From GCA-2687515 sp963582805 (GTDB lineage Bacteria > Pseudomonadota > Alphaproteobacteria > Rhodospirillales > UBA2165), in NCBI GenBank assembly GCA_963582805.1, contig CAUZTZ010000018.1, positions 1 to 25,006 on the forward strand: a stretch of 25,006 nt of DNA, read 5' to 3'. Of this stretch, positions 15,440 through 23,993 are shown in pieces (the stretch's first letter is position 1; each line of letters begins with the position of its first letter). The position numbers and the translations under genes are program-made. The notes under the pieces were generated by a model. It did not search any database. It was not told where the DNA came from and was given only the letters and a program-made list of their open reading frames with translations.

Positions 15440-16594
15440 ATGGACCAGGCAGTGACCAAGACTTTGAAGATTGACGGCGACAGCCATTTCTTTCCGCCGG
15501 TGGACTTCACCGATATCGCCGAACGGTCCGGCATGCCGGAATCGTCGATCAATGTATTGTTGCGCGACACCGAGATGTTCGCCGACCGCAACGCACGGCG
15601 GAGCGGTTTCAAGGCCACCAAGGCGGGCCAGAAGGTCGGCGCCATTGCCCAGGCTGGCACACCGTCGCAGTCTTCCGGTGGGCCCATTGGTCATGGCATC
15701 GCCAAACAGCGGGTGGAACTGTTGCCCGAAACCGGCTTCGACATGCAGGTCCTGATACCCGACGGAATTTATGCCAACGCCTTCGGCTCGCCGGTTGGGC
15801 GGGATTGGGGGCCGGGTCTGCATCTGGCCCTGAGCATGTCCTACAACAATGCCGCCGCCGCCGCGCAAAGGGAATATCCCGATAAGCTGATCGCCTGCGG
15901 TGTCGTGCCGTTCGGGTCCGAGGACCTGGATGTCTGCATAGCCGAGGCCAAGCGGGCGGCGGGTGAATTGGGCGTCAAGGCGCTGATGATCAATTCCAAT
16001 TGGCGCGGCGAGAACTGGGATTCGCTGGCGCTGTATCCCTTCTGGGACGTCATGAACCAGCTGGACATACCCATCTATGTGCACGGCAACCCATTCCTTT
16101 GCCGGGTGCACGATCATGTGCCCAGCAATTTCACCATCGGCTGGGAGCGCATGCGGCGCTTGCACATTTCCAACTATCTGGGGTTCGGCTTTGAATATAT
16201 GGTCAATCTGGCTTCCCTGACTTTGGGCGGCTTGCTAAAGGATTTCCCTAACCTGCGCTTTGCCTTCTTCGAATCCGGCGCTTCGTGGCTGCCTTGGGCC
16301 ATGTATACCCTCGATCGGGTCTATGATGTCGAGCCGCAATGTGCGCGCTGCGATATCAAACCCAGCGAGCATATCCGCCAATCCTGCCTGATCGGCGCCG
16401 AGCCGGACGAAGAAGCGCTGGTCGGTGCGGTGATGTCGATCGGCTCCAAGAACTTTGTTCTCGGCTCAGACTATCCGCATCCTCCCAGCACCTACCCCAA
16501 CACGGTCGCCGGCCTGATGGAAATGGAAGGCCTGTCGGACGAGGCCAAGGAAGATATCCTCGGCGGCAATCTGATACGCCTGTTCGATCTCTAA
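15440..16594 (+). CDS. Amidohydrolase_2 (ACMSD-like) family metal-dependent hydrolase/decarboxylase
   Basis: A 384-residue TIM-barrel protein of the amidohydrolase 2 family, which includes 2-amino-3-carboxymuconate 6-semialdehyde decarboxylase and related aromatic-acid decarboxylases. Visible metal-site elements are the N-terminal DGDSHFF (Asp14/His16, where the classic motif is HxH), His215 in YVHGNPF, and Asp344 in LGSDYPHP. FESGASWLPW (277-286) follows strand 7, as in the many uncharacterised members. The substrate is unknown; hydrolysis or non-oxidative decarboxylation are the family chemistries. The ATG at 15440 follows AGAAGGTG at good distance, and the fold begins there, so upstream in-frame codons are not used. 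It ends 14 nt from the convergent oxygenase gene, so a joint role with that cluster is uncertain. Confidence 0.85.
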   Translation: MDQAVTKTLKIDGDSHFFPPVDFTDIAERSGMPESSINVLLRDTEMFADRNARRSGFKATKAGQKVGAIAQAGTPSQSSGGPIGHGIAKQRVELLPETGFDMQVLIPDGIYANAFGSPVGRDWGPGLHLALSMSYNNAAAAAQREYPDKLIACGVVPFGSEDLDVCIAEAKRAAGELGVKALMINSNWRGENWDSLALYPFWDVMNQLDIPIYVHGNPFLCRVHDHVPSNFTIGWERMRRLHISNYLGFGFEYMVNLASLTLGGLLKDFPNLRFAFFESGASWLPWAMYTLDRVYDVEPQCARCDIKPSEHIRQSCLIGAEPDEEALVGAVMSIGSKNFVLGSDYPHPPSTYPNTVAGLMEMEGLSDEAKEDILGGNLIRLFDL

Positions 16595-16608
16595 AGCGCC
16601 AAGCGGTC

Positions 16609-17427
16609 CTATTCCAGGACCGTGGTTTGCGGCGATTCATCGGGCCGGATGACATCCCAGTCGGCGAGCCCCTGCTGGTGGGAGGTTTCCTCAAACTCGT
16701 CGCCATAGGTGCGATGCGTCCACCGGTTGGTCGCCATGATCCAGATATCCCGATAACCCATTTCGCTCTTGTCTTTTTGGATAATATCGGTGGCGTTGTG
16801 CCACATATGGGTGTCTTCGTTGCAAACCGCATGACCTTCGGGAACGACCTCTTCGAAAAACACCTCGCCGCCGCCGGTGGGCAGAAACTGGCTGGCGCCT
16901 CCGACAATATTGTGGCGCCGGAACACGGCGACGATTTGCAGGTCTTGGCCGTCCCGGTGCGGACCCTCGGTAACCGTGATGCCGGCAATATCTTCGGTCG
17001 TAATGACGCGGATCTGGTGCAGCTTGACGTGCCAGTCGATGGCGGTGTCGAATTCAAACGCTTTCAGGATGGCATCCACCTCCGGCTCTGGATCGATATC
17101 CAGAGGCTCCAATATCCGATCAATACCGCCGACCGCCATATTGAACTCGGGCGATTGCAGGAACACCCGGTGCGGCTGAAATTCACAGCGCCACATTTCG
17201 CCGTCCCACCAAAACCGGAGATCATCATATTTGCGGTAGCGTTGCTTGCCATTGGCTGCCCGGCCTCGGCCCTGGCCGCAATAATTATCCAAGGGCAACG
17301 TATCGAAGGCGTCCATGGTGCGTTGGGATATTGCGTGGCCGAACGATTTGACGCCATGTCTTTCAGGCCCAAGACCGGTCAGGTGATTGATGTCGTCGTC
17401 GAAATAGAGACTATGTTTTGCAGGCAC
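16609..17427 (-). CDS. 2-Oxoglutarate/Fe(II)-dependent dioxygenase, amino-acid hydroxylase (IDO/BsmA-like) family
   Basis: A 272-residue protein resembling the bacterial 2OG-Fe dioxygenase family that contains L-isoleucine 4-hydroxylase and other free amino-acid hydroxylases. The iron-binding HxD lies in EGPHRDGQDL (His157, Asp159), followed by RHNIVGGASQFL. A distal ligand is likely in MWHNATDI (His210), 53 residues after the first His. A possible 2OG-binding arginine is near 235-239 (NRWTHR). The family inserts one oxygen into an unactivated C-H bond while converting 2OG to succinate and CO2. The start is a GTG with AAAGGAGAG about 8 nt upstream. It is the third gene behind the PLP decarboxylase and sulfotransferase, 52 nt from the latter, so its substrate is probably an amino acid or amine of that pathway. 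The specific substrate is unknown. Confidence 0.82.
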   Translation of the reverse strand: MPAKHSLYFDDDINHLTGLGPERHGVKSFGHAISQRTMDAFDTLPLDNYCGQGRGRAANGKQRYRKYDDLRFWWDGEMWRCEFQPHRVFLQSPEFNMAVGGIDRILEPLDIDPEPEVDAILKAFEFDTAIDWHVKLHQIRVITTEDIAGITVTEGPHRDGQDLQIVAVFRRHNIVGGASQFLPTGGGEVFFEEVVPEGHAVCNEDTHMWHNATDIIQKDKSEMGYRDIWIMATNRWTHRTYGDEFEETSHQQGLADWDVIRPDESPQTTVLE

Positions 17428-17479
17428 GTCTGGCTCTCCTTTGTATCGATCGATTGGCTTTCGTTTTCATCATCCAGGT

Positions 17480-18268
17480 TTATTGGGCGGCTGGCTGGTA
17501 GGCGTCCATAAGGCTCTCTGGCCGCGGCCGGCCCTCTAACAAAAGACGCTCATAAATCCGCTGCGCGGTATCGATCATATCCCGATGTTCCGGCCTTACC
17601 GGCGCCACATGTTGGGTCTGCGCCAAAATGCCGGTGCTTTGCTCCAGCGTCTTGTGCCATTGGGCCTGGCTTTGCACTTCGTGGGGCATCCATTCGCGGA
17701 TCGGCCCGGGTTTCCAGCGCAGCATGGTTGCGAAAAATGCCAGGCCGTAATGATCGCAAAATTCCCTTAAAGTTATTTTCGGCCGGGCGCAGAAATCTTC
17801 AGCGGCGATCACATAGGGGATTTCCGGCACGAATTCCTTTACCCGTTCGAACATGTCCGCCAAAGCGGTAAATCCAAATTCTTCCTCGGTGAAATCGGGC
17901 TTGATCTTGATCAGCGAGTGATAAACCTGCTCGGGCCTACGTATCAAAAATGAATGAGAGACGCGCCCGAAAAAATCCTGGCTGATATAGGGGGCCGCCT
18001 GGAAGGCAAGCTCCTTGACGAACAAGGCGCGCCCCGGGTGGCTGAGGATATCGTTTTCGACAAACCTGCCATTGTGTTCTTCGAGCCCGGTATAAGCGCC
18101 GTACCGGTTGCTCCGCGACTGGTCCGAAAAATAGTAGCAGTCGGAGAACGGCTCGTGCAGGAGCGCCATGTCGCCCCGTTGCTGGAAGGCCTTTGCAAAC
18201 GCCGTTGACGACGAGCGCGGTACGCACCAGAGCACCAATATGGATTTATTTATATCGTTGGAATTCAC
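17480..18268 (-). CDS. Sulfotransferase-family protein (PAPS-dependent)
   Basis: A 262-residue P-loop-like sulfotransferase. The 5'-phosphosulfate-binding loop is VPRSSSTAFAKAF near the N-terminus, and HEPFSDCYYF follows. The 3'-phosphate-binding element is RRPEQVYHSL, with the expected Arg and Ser seven residues apart. It resembles small cytosolic bacterial sulfotransferases whose N-terminus reads W-x-x-PRS-x-STAF. These transfer sulfate from PAPS to a hydroxyl or amine; here the acceptor could be the hydroxyl made by the neighbouring oxygenase, which is an inference. I select the GTG at 18268 because AGGGA lies about 9 nt before it and it clears the decarboxylase stop by 17 nt. Longer frames to 18364 would overlap that gene. 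It is cotranscribed with the flanking genes. Confidence 0.82.
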   Translation of the reverse strand: MNSNDINKSILVLWCVPRSSSTAFAKAFQQRGDMALLHEPFSDCYYFSDQSRSNRYGAYTGLEEHNGRFVENDILSHPGRALFVKELAFQAAPYISQDFFGRVSHSFLIRRPEQVYHSLIKIKPDFTEEEFGFTALADMFERVKEFVPEIPYVIAAEDFCARPKITLREFCDHYGLAFFATMLRWKPGPIREWMPHEVQSQAQWHKTLEQSTGILAQTQHVAPVRPEHRDMIDTAQRIYERLLLEGRPRPESLMDAYQPAAQ

Positions 18269-18285
18269 CTGGTGTTTCCCTGTAT

Positions 18286-19686
18286 CTATCTGGAACCAAT
18301 GGCCGGCTGGCCGGGCGAAACGTTGAATGAAAATACGTCGACAAATTCTTCGCGCCGCCAGCACAAAGAGGCTTTGCCATCCTCCAGCGCCACCACCGCC
18401 GCCCTTGGCCGGATGAAGTTTGTTGCCCTGGATATTGTGTAGGCGCCGGAATCTTCGACCAAAATCAGATCGCCCTCGGCGATATCATTGCCCAGCAACT
18501 TGGCCGCCGCCAAAACGTCGCCCTCATAGCAAAGCGGTCCGCCAATCCGGAACAGGGTTTTGGGCGCCCCCGACGGCGCCACTTCGCGAATGCCGTGATC
18601 TTCGTGCATGGCGATGGTCGGCATCAGGTTCAGCCCGGCGTCGACGATGACCCAACCCACGCCGCCGGTTTCCTTGACACTGGATACCGCTGCCAACAGC
18701 ACCATCGCATCGGACACGATGGCGCGCCCGGGCTCGCAATAAAATTGGACGCCGTTCAAACCATGTTGGGCACGCAACGATGCTACCGCCGTGGCGAAAT
18801 CGCGAAGCTCGAAGCCTTCGTTTTGCGCATCCAGATTATCGCAGCCATAGAAATCCAGGAGGCCGCGAAGCGGTCCCCGCCGCTCTCTCCGAATGCCGTC
18901 AACGCCGAACCCGCCGCCGATATTCATGCGCTCCAAAGGATGGTTCCCGGCGAACCCGCCGGCAAACGCGAAGAGCCGGTCCAGGGCTTGGGCAAAGGCG
19001 TCCATATCGGTGATCTGCGAGCCCAAATGACAATGAAATCCGGTGATCCGGAGGTGCGAAAGCGCCGATATTTCCGCCGCCGCGGCTTCCGCGGCGCCGC
19101 CCGGAACCGTGTAGCCGAATTTCGATTCGAGCGCGGCCCGCTCCGCCATTTCGTTGTAGGTTGGATCGGCGCCCCGGTAGATGGCAATGCCCGGGTTCAG
19201 CCTGAGACCCACATCGATTGGCCGGCCACGATCCTCTGCGATTCTGTTCAGACGGCGGGCTTCATCGGTGCTGTCGAGATTGATAAAAACGCCGGCGTCG
19301 ATGGCGCGTTCCAATTCCGCCGCCGTTTTGTGGGGACCGTTGAAAGTTATCTGATCGCCCGGAAATCCAAGTTCGAGCGCCAGCTCCATCTCGTAGCCGG
19401 AAACCACGTCGGCGGCGCAGCCTTGCGCTTTCAAGGCGCGCACCAGGTTCGGCAAATAGTTTGTTTTGACCGAATACAATATGGTGCAGTCCAATCCGCC
19501 GGCCTCAAATTCGCGTTTGAAATTGCGGTAATTTCCGGTCAAACGGCTCATGTCGAGGGCATGTGTGGGCGTGCCGAATTGGCTGGCGATATTGGCCAGG
19601 ATCGCCGCTTCGCCGGGCGAATGCCAGAAAGCACCCCGGTCCACGGAACATTTGGCATCTGCGATTGCCATATTAACGTCGTTCAT
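18286..19686 (-). CDS. PLP-dependent decarboxylase, fold type III (diaminopimelate/ornithine decarboxylase-like)
   Basis: A 466-residue alanine-racemase-fold decarboxylase. The PLP lysine is Lys74 in YSVKTN. ADVVSGYEMELAL matches the LysA family, HCHLGSQ (218-224) stacks on PLP, NIGGGFG (255-261) binds the phosphate, and EPGRAIV begins at 318. Cys386 in GGPLCYEGDVLA is the active-site cysteine from the partner subunit. At 466 residues it is longer than the usual LysA of about 420. Its neighbours are a sulfotransferase and a hydroxylase, not lysine genes, so I think it decarboxylates another amino acid in a specialised pathway; true diaminopimelate decarboxylase is the alternative. The ATG follows GTGAGG. 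It is the first gene of the group, preceded by a 416-bp AT-rich region. Confidence 0.85.
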   Translation of the reverse strand: MNDVNMAIADAKCSVDRGAFWHSPGEAAILANIASQFGTPTHALDMSRLTGNYRNFKREFEAGGLDCTILYSVKTNYLPNLVRALKAQGCAADVVSGYEMELALELGFPGDQITFNGPHKTAAELERAIDAGVFINLDSTDEARRLNRIAEDRGRPIDVGLRLNPGIAIYRGADPTYNEMAERAALESKFGYTVPGGAAEAAAAEISALSHLRITGFHCHLGSQITDMDAFAQALDRLFAFAGGFAGNHPLERMNIGGGFGVDGIRRERRGPLRGLLDFYGCDNLDAQNEGFELRDFATAVASLRAQHGLNGVQFYCEPGRAIVSDAMVLLAAVSSVKETGGVGWVIVDAGLNLMPTIAMHEDHGIREVAPSGAPKTLFRIGGPLCYEGDVLAAAKLLGNDIAEGDLILVEDSGAYTISRATNFIRPRAAVVALEDGKASLCWRREEFVDVFSFNVSPGQPAIGSR

Positions 19687-20102
19687 AAAACCTCACAGAT
19701 GCCGGACATCAAAATACTCTATTACCGTGTATTATGCGTTTTTATATATATAATATTTCAGATAAAACGAATATCACGCCGCATCATAACCCGCAATATA
19801 ATTAATACCTATAAGTATTTAATAAAATATTATACTATCTATTATTGTAAAATGAATTTCCAGGCCTGTTTGCCGATCGATCCAAAATCGAATGCGTACA
19901 ACAAACAAAACTTGTTAACGCATTGAAAAATATATTATTAAATATAAAGGCGTTGTTTGACATCCAATGAGATGCCGGTGGCGGGCCTTGCCGCGGAGCG
20001 ATTACGGATATTAATTGAATAATCTGGCGTTGAATTCCGGTCGCCATAAACCAGCGGCTCATGCAGGAAAATAAACTGCAATATTAACGTGTAACCATAA
20101 AA
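19687..20102. promoter_or_regulatory. AT-rich intergenic region upstream of the decarboxylase operon
   Basis: A 416-bp stretch with no credible gene, strikingly AT-rich over 19720-19960 in an otherwise GC-rich window, including alternating TA runs near 19744-19754. It should hold the minus-strand promoter of the decarboxylase-sulfotransferase-oxygenase group and the 3' end of the transporter transcript. I could not pick a convincing -35/-10 pair, because too many weak matches exist. A 75-codon minus frame across 19835-20062 has no ribosome binding site or known motif and is not called. The composition would suit silencing by nucleoid proteins or recent acquisition. Confidence 0.5.
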
Positions 20103-21308
20103 TCAAGCTGGTTGCGTGCGCCGGTATTCAAAGGCGACGATTGCGGCGGCGAGGACAAACAAGGCAGCCGAAATCGATGCGGTCAGGAAATAGCTGCTAT
20201 CCCCGGCATAGGATAATTCGCCGATCAGGCTGCCGGCCGCGACGCCGATCTGGAAGGCGGCGTTGATAAATCCATTCATGCTGCCGCGCTCGGTTGCCGC
20301 CACCTCCTGCATCAGGTTCGAAATCAGCAAGGGCATAATCGTCGCCCGCCCAAACGAGAATATGGAAAACACCACGATCTGGATCACCAGGGTTTCGGAC
20401 GCGCCGGCGGCAAACAGCGTAACAATGCCGGTGACCAAGCTGCCGGCAATCAAGATGCCTTTGGTGCCGCCCAACTTTTTCGCCAGATTACCCGACAGCA
20501 TCGCGCCCAGGATGCCCAATAATCCGCCGATCAGGAATATCATGCTGATGCCGCTTGATTGGTCCAAGGCGCCGGCATGCTTCCAAAGCCAAACGGGATA
20601 CAAAGCCATAAATTCAAAGATCGCTATCATGACGATGATGAAGGAGAACAGGCCGGAGAGAATCGTTCGGTTGATGGCGAAGGACGTGTATTTCTCGGCA
20701 TAGATTTTGGGTGTGATTTTGCGCTGCTCGCGGCGTGAATATTTCGCGTCGCCAGTCATCCAGACGGCGCCGGCCACCACCAACGAAACCACCGCCAGCC
20801 CAAACAAGGGCACCCGCCAGGAAAACTCGGCGGCAGCCAGAATGGCCATCGGCATGATCACCATCGGCGCCACCGCCGGCGCCGACGCAATATAGCCGAC
20901 AATAACCGGGCGCTCTTTCTCGGGATAATAATCGGCGACCGCGGCAAACACCGACGCACCCATCATGGGCGTGAAAAACCCGGCGGCGGCGCGCCAAAGA
21001 ATGATCATGTAAGTATTTTCCGCCAATCCCATCAACAGGAATGACGCCGCGCACCCGATGCTGCCGATCAGCAGAAATCGCCTGGGTCCATATTTATCGA
21101 TGAACGGGCCGAGCAGAATATTGGCGGCAAAGGCCAGCACCGGATAGGCAATCAACAATGTTGCGCTCTCGGCGTCGGACAATCTGAACGCGGAGCGCAG
21201 AAACGGCAGCAACGGCAGAATCAAGATGATATTCGCGTTTACCACGAACATTGCCGTCCACAGCGCCGCCAAGGTGGTCATCCGATTGTCGCCGAGCGAT
21301 TTTTTCAT
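20103..21308 (-). CDS. Major facilitator superfamily transporter
   Basis: About 401 residues with 12 predicted hydrophobic segments, the standard MFS size. The loop between helices 2 and 3 has GPFIDKYGPRRFL, a form of the MFS motif A. Charged residues cluster in the middle loop (SRREQRKITPK), separating the two six-helix halves. It resembles drug/metabolite:H+ antiporters, so export is more likely than uptake, but the substrate is unknown. The ATG at 21308 puts 26 residues before TM1; the ATG at 21281 is also possible, and neither has a good Shine-Dalgarno. It lies upstream of the decarboxylase gene on the same strand but across 416 bp, so it may have its own transcript while serving the same pathway. 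Confidence 0.85.
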   Translation of the reverse strand: MKKSLGDNRMTTLAALWTAMFVVNANIILILPLLPFLRSAFRLSDAESATLLIAYPVLAFAANILLGPFIDKYGPRRFLLIGSIGCAASFLLMGLAENTYMIILWRAAAGFFTPMMGASVFAAVADYYPEKERPVIVGYIASAPAVAPMVIMPMAILAAAEFSWRVPLFGLAVVSLVVAGAVWMTGDAKYSRREQRKITPKIYAEKYTSFAINRTILSGLFSFIIVMIAIFEFMALYPVWLWKHAGALDQSSGISMIFLIGGLLGILGAMLSGNLAKKLGGTKGILIAGSLVTGIVTLFAAGASETLVIQIVVFSIFSFGRATIMPLLISNLMQEVAATERGSMNGFINAAFQIGVAAGSLIGELSYAGDSSYFLTASISAALFVLAAAIVAFEYRRTQPA

Positions 21309-21555
21309 TCGGTTACTTTTGGGGGACGGAAATGCCCATGTTGCAGGCAAACAATGAAGAGATCTGGAACGAAGCCCTGTTTCCAAGCATGCCCTGTTAA
21401 GTCATAACAATTTATACTTCTATATTAAATTATGATTGCGATTAAAGCGAGTTAATTTCCATCAGGCGCAAAAAATGTTTTGCGTTATTATATCATTGCG
21501 GGACAAGCGCGGGTGTGGCTGAGGAATTAGAAGAGGCGGCAAACGGTAGCTGGCG
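21309..21555. promoter_or_regulatory. AT-rich region upstream of the MFS gene, with an inverted repeat
   Basis: 247 bp without a gene. A perfect 7-bp inverted repeat, CGCAAAA (21467-21473) and TTTTGCG (21478-21484) around AATG, lies between the histidine kinase stop and the transporter start. No T-run follows on the minus strand, so it is a poor intrinsic terminator and may be an operator. Further toward the transporter, AT-rich sequence around 21412-21455 offers weak promoter-like hexamers on the minus strand, none decisive. Confidence 0.35.
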
Positions 21556-23115
21556 TCAATCCGGGCCGGGGCCGGCGGTCGCCTCCACAACCCGCTCTTT
21601 CGGAATATGGACGGTGACCGTGGTGCCCTGGTTGGGCGCGCTGGCGAATTCCAGCTTGCCGCCATGGGCCTCCACAAGCCCCTGGGTCAGGGGCAGGCCC
21701 AGCCCGGTCCCTTCGCCGCTCTGCATGAAATCGCCGCGCTCGACCTGGCCGAACTTCTCCATGGCTTTGCGGAGTTCGGCTTCGTTCATGCCGATCCCGG
21801 TATCGGTGATGACCAGGCGCGCGGATTTGTCGGCGCCGAAATTCGCGGCGATGGATACCTTGCCGCCGGGCGGCGTGAACTTCACCGCGTTGGACAACAG
21901 GTTTACGAGAACCTGCTTCATTCGCAATTCATCGGCGCGAACCACCGGCGCGCCGCTACCGACCGCGTTGGTCAGTTGAACGTTGCCATTATCGGCGCTC
22001 CTCCGTACCAGATGGATCGATGCTTCGACGGCATCGTCCAAACGCAGGATGCTGTCGTGGAGTTCCAGCTTGCCGGCCTCGATGACCGATACATCCAGTA
22101 CATCATTGATAAGCTTGTACAAATGCTGGCCCGACAATTGAATATCGTCGATGTAGCTTTTGTATCGCTCGTTTTCCAGGGGGCCGAAGATTTCCTCTTT
22201 GATGGCATCGGTAAATCCGATGATCGCGTTCAGGGGCGTTCTCAGCTCGTGGCTCATATTGGCCAGGAATTCCGATTTGGACCGGTTCGCCGTTTCGGCG
22301 GCGTCCTTGGCGATGTTCAGCTCCCGGGTCCGCTCCGCCACCAGCTCCTGCAAATGATCCTGATGGCGCGTCAGTTCTTCTTGCGTGGCGGCGCGCTGAT
22401 GGAATTGATCGTTGTAGGCTTGAATGACCTCGCCCAACTCATCGTCTTCATGGGGTTCAGGGATGGTCACCGCCGAATGGTATTGGCGAATATTTTCGGC
22501 AATGCGTTTCAAGGGCCGGGTCAGCATCAAATGAAACGCGACAACCAAGATGACCGCCAGCAAAACATTGCGGAACAATCCCGACAACAAAATCAAGCCG
22601 GAACGTTCGAAGAAGCTCTCGGCAATAACATTTGTATCGACCAATATGAAAAGCGTGCCGACGTCAAATTGGGTTCTTTGCACCCGCAAGGGCAGGCGAA
22701 AAGTCTGCGCCGGGCCGAAGAAAAACTTGGCGATGAAACTCAATCGCCCTTGTTTCTCGGGCCGCCGCCTTGCGGCCATGACCTCGTCGTGATTGTTGAC
22801 AATGCGGGCATCGAACACGGCTTTGTATTCGAACAATCCATCGACTACTTTTTTCGCCAAGACATTGTCGAGCCCGTAAGCCGCCTGGACGGCGGATGGA
22901 TTGGCGACGCGCAAAATGCGCTGGAAAGTGACCGCTGTGCGGTCGCGCTCCGAGATCAAATCCGTATAGATTTGAAACAGGCTGAATATCAACCCTAAGG
23001 CAAAGGCCACGATGACCGCGATGCGGGCCTGCTTGAACGACAGGTTATGGGGTAGCCGCGCCAGCCGCGATGAGACGCTCACGCGGGGTGCTGGATTGGG
23101 GCCGCCGTCCGCCAT
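21556..23115 (-). CDS. Membrane sensor histidine kinase (HAMP-like, HisKA, HATPase)
   Basis: A 519-residue classical kinase. TM1 spans about 32-50, a periplasmic sensor domain about 52-173, and TM2 about 174-197. A HAMP-like segment starting TRPLKRIAENI and a coiled coil (about 240-280) follow. HisKA has MSHELRTPLNAIIGF with phosphoacceptor His289, and the HATPase has the N box (NLLSNAVKF, Asn409) and G boxes DTGIGM and GEGTGLGLPL. No receiver domain is fused and no response regulator gene lies beside it. The nearest receivers are the phosphorelay genes 6-10 kb away. It starts 6 nt after the stop of the solute-binding protein gene, with GGAG overlapping that stop, so the two are translated together and the binding protein is a plausible periplasmic input. 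Confidence 0.92.
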   Translation of the reverse strand: MADGGPNPAPRVSVSSRLARLPHNLSFKQARIAVIVAFALGLIFSLFQIYTDLISERDRTAVTFQRILRVANPSAVQAAYGLDNVLAKKVVDGLFEYKAVFDARIVNNHDEVMAARRRPEKQGRLSFIAKFFFGPAQTFRLPLRVQRTQFDVGTLFILVDTNVIAESFFERSGLILLSGLFRNVLLAVILVVAFHLMLTRPLKRIAENIRQYHSAVTIPEPHEDDELGEVIQAYNDQFHQRAATQEELTRHQDHLQELVAERTRELNIAKDAAETANRSKSEFLANMSHELRTPLNAIIGFTDAIKEEIFGPLENERYKSYIDDIQLSGQHLYKLINDVLDVSVIEAGKLELHDSILRLDDAVEASIHLVRRSADNGNVQLTNAVGSGAPVVRADELRMKQVLVNLLSNAVKFTPPGGKVSIAANFGADKSARLVITDTGIGMNEAELRKAMEKFGQVERGDFMQSGEGTGLGLPLTQGLVEAHGGKLEFASAPNQGTTVTVHIPKERVVEATAGPGPD

Positions 23116-23121
23116 TCCCGG

Positions 23122-23901
23122 TCACTCCAGGAACTGGGAGGAATAGGCGATGCGCAAACGATCGAACACGCCATCCCGGCGCAAGCTGTTGGCGGCGCCG
23201 CGCAGCCTCTCGATCAAGGCCGGGTCCACATTCTTTTGGCATTGCAGCCAGATCGTTGATTTTAAAAACACGAACGGTGCGCCGGCATCAGATTTGGCAA
23301 GCCCGGCTTGGCGCAGGCTGTGATAAACGGCGATGTCCGATCCGACCATGGCGTCGACCCGTCCGGCCTTCAAAAGCAGCGCGCTTTGATCATAGCCGTT
23401 GGTCAGGTGGCGGCGGATCTTCGCATCTTCGGTTATCTGAAATCCGGTATAGGCGCCGCGCGGAATGGCGATAGATCGTTCGTGCAAATCCTCAAGGCGG
23501 GATACCGTCAGCCTCTTTCTCGGAATGACCACGGATTTGAAATCGGCGTAAATTTCGGCGACCTGGGTTAGCGCCTTGCTCGACCAGGCCGACGGAATGA
23601 AGCTCGCGCACATGATGACGCCTTTTTGCAGCTCCTTGTTGATCCGTTTGAGCGGCATCACAACGTCGTTGGAGGACAACCCGGCTTTCGCTGCAATGGC
23701 GCCATTAACGTCGCGCAGCATGCCGCGCCTGGAATTCTCGCCGTCGTGGAAGCCGTAGGGCGCCAGCTCGAACGTGCCAAACCGGATCTGGACCGATTGC
23801 GCGCCCAACTCCTCCGCGCCAAAAACCGCCGCCGCCAGGTTTGATGCCAAAATCAAACTCGCGGCCATCCAGCAACGCCAGAGAGGCGGACCATAGCTCA
23901 T
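23122..23901 (-). CDS. Periplasmic solute-binding-like protein (SBP family 3 type)
   Basis: A 259-residue secreted protein. It begins with a signal peptide (MSYGPPLWRCW, then a hydrophobic AASLILASNLAAAV) with likely cleavage near FGA-EE and no lipobox. The mature part resembles two-lobed family 3 amino-acid-binding proteins: FGTFELAPYGFHDG opens lobe 1, and VSRLEDLHERSIAIPRGAYTG and GRVDAMVGSDIAVYHSL match the usual lobe-2 and hinge features. No ABC permease or ATPase gene is adjacent. Its coupling to a histidine kinase suggests a sensory rather than transport role. The start at 23901 is chosen because GAGG lies about 9 nt upstream and the signal peptide begins there; a longer frame to 23976 would bury the signal peptide. 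Confidence 0.8.
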   Translation of the reverse strand: MSYGPPLWRCWMAASLILASNLAAAVFGAEELGAQSVQIRFGTFELAPYGFHDGENSRRGMLRDVNGAIAAKAGLSSNDVVMPLKRINKELQKGVIMCASFIPSAWSSKALTQVAEIYADFKSVVIPRKRLTVSRLEDLHERSIAIPRGAYTGFQITEDAKIRRHLTNGYDQSALLLKAGRVDAMVGSDIAVYHSLRQAGLAKSDAGAPFVFLKSTIWLQCQKNVDPALIERLRGAANSLRRDGVFDRLRIAYSSQFLE

Positions 23902-23993
23902 CAAATATTTCCTCGCCGGGTCGGTGAGAAACCTGCCTGTATTTACCATATATGGTATCAGCATTACCGCGATCAAGATAGCGCGCCAATCTT

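Noticed and set aside
18595..19926. 443-codon plus-strand frame opposite the decarboxylase
   Set aside because: Its conserved-looking length is due to complementary codon bias. The minus frame carries all PLP-enzyme motifs, and the plus frame's tail runs into AT-rich noncoding DNA.
19835..20062. 75-codon minus-strand frame in the AT-rich gap
   Set aside because: It has no ribosome binding site, mixed composition across its length and no recognisable motif.
21607..22998. 463-codon plus-strand frame opposite the histidine kinase
   Set aside because: The minus frame has H, N and G boxes and membrane helices; the plus frame has no domain-like pattern.
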